Origin: Lachnospiraceae bacterium
GTDB lineage: Bacteria > Bacillota > Clostridia > Lachnospirales > Lachnospiraceae
NCBI GenBank assembly: GCA_014804495.1
Contig: JAAUZS010000009.1
Location: 15,890-21,146, forward strand
Direction: 5' to 3'
DNA length: 5,257 bases
Shown: positions 3,634 through 5,257 of the stretch, piece after piece
Layout: every line of letters starts with the position of its first letter
How positions within the stretch are numbered: position 1 is the stretch's first letter
Notes under the pieces: model-generated
What the model was told of the DNA's origin: nothing
Database searches by the model: none
The model's input: only the letters and a program-made list of their open reading frames with translations
Position numbers and translations under genes: made by a program

Positions 3634-4839
3634 ATGAATAATGAATTGATGGAAGCATTGGATATGCTGGAAAAGGAGAAGGAAATAAGTAAAGATACGT
3701 TGTTTGACGCAATTGAAAATTCTTTGATTACTGCCTGCAAGAACCATTTTGGCAAGGCGGATAATGTCAAAGTGGAAATCGACAGGGAAACTTGTGATTT
3801 TTTATGCTATGCGGAGAAAGAAGTAGTTGAAGAGGTAGAAGATGACTGTGTGCAGATTTCCCTTGATGATGCTCAGAAAATTTCCGTAAAAGCTAAGCTC
3901 GGAGATATGATTCATGTAGAAATCAAATCAAAAGAGTTTGGGCGTATTGCAACGCAAAATGCGAAGAATGTTATTCTACAGAAAATCCGTGAAGAGGAAA
4001 GAAGCGTAATTTACAACCAGTATTTCGAGAAGGAAAAGGATGTAGTTACCGGGATAGTACAGCGTTATATGGGAAGGAATATTTCCATCAATTTAGGAAA
4101 AGCAGACGGAATTCTTAATGAAAGCGAGCAGGTGCGCGGAGAAAACTTCAGACCTACGGAGAGAATAAAGGTATATATTCTTGAAGTTAAGAATACACCG
4201 AAGGGACCCAAGATTTTAGTAAGCCGCACGCATCCTGAACTTGTAAAGAGATTATTTGAAACAGAGGTAACAGAGATTAAAGATGGCACTGTTGAAATCA
4301 TGAGTATTGCCAGAGAGGCAGGAAGCAGAACAAAGATAGCAGTGCGCTCCAATAACCCGAATGTAGATGCCGTGGGAGCATGCGTAGGTATGAACGGCGC
4401 AAGAGTAAATACTATTGTTGAAGAGCTTCGCGGTGAAAAAATTGATATTGTCAACTGGGATGATAATCCGGGAATCCTGATTCAGAATGCCTTGTCTCCT
4501 GCAAAAATAGTAGCCGTTTTTGCGGATCCTGATGAAAAGACGGCAAAGGTTGTCGTACCGGATTACCAGTTATCTCTGGCGATTGGAAAAGAAGGTCAGA
4601 ACGCAAGACTGGCTGCCAGACTTACGGGTTATAAGATCGATATCAAGAATGAAACTCAGGCGAAGGATGCGCCGGGCTTCCGTTATGAAGACTATGAATA
4701 TGACGATGAAGACTATGATGAGGATTCATACGGCGAAGAGGGACTCGAAGCGGAATTATATGATGGAGAGTCTTATGATGAAGAAACATATAATGACGAA
4801 GACGGGGAAATTGAGGTAGAAGAAAATCTTGATGAATAA
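3634..4839 (+). CDS. nusA: Transcription termination/antitermination factor NusA
   Basis: NusA binds RNA polymerase and nascent RNA to modulate pausing, intrinsic termination and antitermination. The 401-residue protein shows an N-terminal polymerase-binding domain (about 1-125, with LITACKNHFGKADNVKV at 31-47), an S1 domain (about 134-200) and two KH domains. These have GxxG-type loops at 251-255 (VGMNG) and 317-321 (IGKEG), the latter followed by QNARLAARLTGYKIDI. After R350 comes a 51-residue tail with 28 Asp/Glu, 8 Tyr and no Lys/Arg, replacing the structured acidic repeats of Proteobacteria. I place the start at 3634 (MNNELMEALDMLEKEK), as is typical for the family. The ATG at 3622 abuts the ribosome site GGAGG (3617-3621), leaving no spacing; from 3634 the spacing is 12. 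The 3' end overlaps rnpM by 8 bases. Confidence 0.97.
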   Translation: MNNELMEALDMLEKEKEISKDTLFDAIENSLITACKNHFGKADNVKVEIDRETCDFLCYAEKEVVEEVEDDCVQISLDDAQKISVKAKLGDMIHVEIKSKEFGRIATQNAKNVILQKIREEERSVIYNQYFEKEKDVVTGIVQRYMGRNISINLGKADGILNESEQVRGENFRPTERIKVYILEVKNTPKGPKILVSRTHPELVKRLFETEVTEIKDGTVEIMSIAREAGSRTKIAVRSNNPNVDAVGACVGMNGARVNTIVEELRGEKIDIVNWDDNPGILIQNALSPAKIVAVFADPDEKTAKVVVPDYQLSLAIGKEGQNARLAARLTGYKIDIKNETQAKDAPGFRYEDYEYDDEDYDEDSYGEEGLEAELYDGESYDEETYNDEDGEIEVEENLDE

Positions 4840-5107
4840 AAAAAAGACACCCATGAGACAGTGTGTGGGCTGTAATGAAATGAAGAATAAAAAGGAAATG
4901 ATGAGGGTATTGCGGACCGCCGACGGCTCTATTGAACTGGATACGACAGGCAAGAAGAACGGAAGGGGCGCATATCTTTGCATGACGAAGGAATGTCTTA
5001 TGAAAGCGAGAAAGAATAAAGGGCTTGAGCGTTCCTTCAAAATGAAAATTCCGGATGAATTATATGAGAACATGGAAAGGGAGTTTGATAAGAATGTGCA
5101 GGGATAA
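4832..5107 (+). CDS. rnpM: RNase P modulator RnpM (YlxR, DUF448)
   Basis: The 91-residue basic protein has the YlxR/DUF448 features: PMRQCVGC near the start (residues 8-14, with C11 and C14), TGKKNGRGAYLC (39-50), then C55 and the KGLERSFKMKIP block (63-74). In Firmicutes this protein binds RNA, and the B. subtilis and C. difficile homologues have been linked to RNase P. Its position between nusA and ylxQ is classic. The ATG at 4832 overlaps the nusA stop by 8 bases and has only a weak ribosome site (AGAAG, 4819-4823), so translation is probably coupled to nusA. A TTG immediately before (4829) and an ATG at 4853 are less likely starts. Confidence 0.93.
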   Translation: MNKKKTPMRQCVGCNEMKNKKEMMRVLRTADGSIELDTTGKKNGRGAYLCMTKECLMKARKNKGLERSFKMKIPDELYENMEREFDKNVQG

Positions 5108-5257
5108 GGAACCGGAAAAGAATAAAGTGTTATCCTTGCTTGGTCTTGCAACTCGTTCCAGAAATGTTGTCAGTGGAGGATTCGCAACAGAGAATGCAGT
5201 AAAGTCAGGGAAAGCATGTTTGGTCATTGTATCAGAGGACGCTTCGGCTAACACAGA
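5094..5257 (+). CDS. ylxQ: L7Ae-family RNA-binding protein YlxQ, 5' part
   Basis: The frame from the ATG at 5094 stays open to the window end for 54 codons. The protein begins MCRDKEPEKNKVLSLLGLAT and continues with RSRNVVSGGFATENAVKSGK (21-40) and ACLVIVSEDAS (41-51). This matches the N-terminal half of the L7Ae/L30e-like YlxQ family, which binds kink-turn RNA and is encoded between rnpM and infB in Firmicutes. AAAGGGAG (5076-5083) lies 10 bases upstream and supports this start. The gene overlaps rnpM by 14 bases, suggesting translational coupling. It is truncated only by the window edge; about half of the protein (usual length near 100 residues) is visible. The expected downstream gene, infB, is outside the window. 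Confidence 0.9.
   Translation, partial: MCRDKEPEKNKVLSLLGLATRSRNVVSGGFATENAVKSGKACLVIVSEDASANT

Noticed and set aside
4520..4819. Met/Arg/Lys-rich 99-codon ORF overlapping the end of nusA
   Set aside because: Its composition is the frame-shifted reading of the Asp/Glu/Tyr codons of the NusA tail; no ribosome site.
4756..5151. Antisense 131-codon ORF across nusA, rnpM and ylxQ
   Set aside because: Shadow of three well-supported overlapping genes on the other strand.
1..5257. CRISPR arrays, tRNA or rRNA genes, insertion sequences, integrase attachment sites
   Set aside because: No regularly spaced repeats, cloverleaf-like sequences, transposase fragments or flanking terminal repeats were seen.

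Overview
The window looks like chromosomal DNA of a low-to-moderate GC Firmicute, most likely a clostridial (Lachnospiraceae-type) bacterium. This rests on three things: the gene order rimP-nusA-rnpM(ylxR)-ylxQ, the short NusA without the C-terminal repeats of Proteobacteria, and the strong Shine-Dalgarno sites. The species cannot be fixed from the sequence alone.

Left part (1-311). Bases 1-59 hold the first 19 codons of a leftward Y-family DNA polymerase (DinB/UmuC type), cut by the window edge. It has a good ribosome site, a plausible promoter, and a LexA/DinR-type SOS box (152-165) upstream. The rest is AT-rich intergenic DNA ending in a rightward promoter (257-285).

Middle part (257-2600). 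Two rightward units follow, each with the same layout: promoter, very short leader ORF with its own ribosome site, a set of competing RNA hairpins, then the gene. The first gene is a GNAT N-acetyltransferase (543-1019). The second is a 428-residue MFS drug-efflux-type transporter (1242-2528), ended by a clear intrinsic terminator (2570-2596). The GNAT leader reads as a complete attenuator: leader peptide 312-368, early hairpin 380-440, antiterminator pairing 416-503, terminator 489-523. The MFS leader has the same topology, with a perfect 11-bp hairpin at 1117-1157 competing with a 23-bp pairing of 1121-1145 to 1169-1191. Both leaders share the motif AGGTCTGAT-(AT)-GTCAG in the segment that switches partners, while the flanking stems differ in sequence. 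This matched pair is the most interesting thing in the window. It suggests co-inducible resistance genes controlled by ribosome stalling, or less likely by a ligand.

Right part (2601-5257). A small membrane protein with a VanZ-like pattern (2614-3009) precedes the housekeeping nusA operon. A perfect 24-base palindrome (3092-3115) sits just before rimP (ribosome maturation, 3141-3605). Then come nusA (transcription elongation/termination factor, 3634-4839), rnpM/ylxR (RNase P modulator/RNA-binding protein, 4832-5107) and the start of ylxQ (L7Ae-type RNA-binding protein, 5094 onward, cut by the window end). The last three overlap, indicating one transcript with coupled translation; infB is expected next. 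NusA carries an unusual Tyr/Asp/Glu-rich tail.
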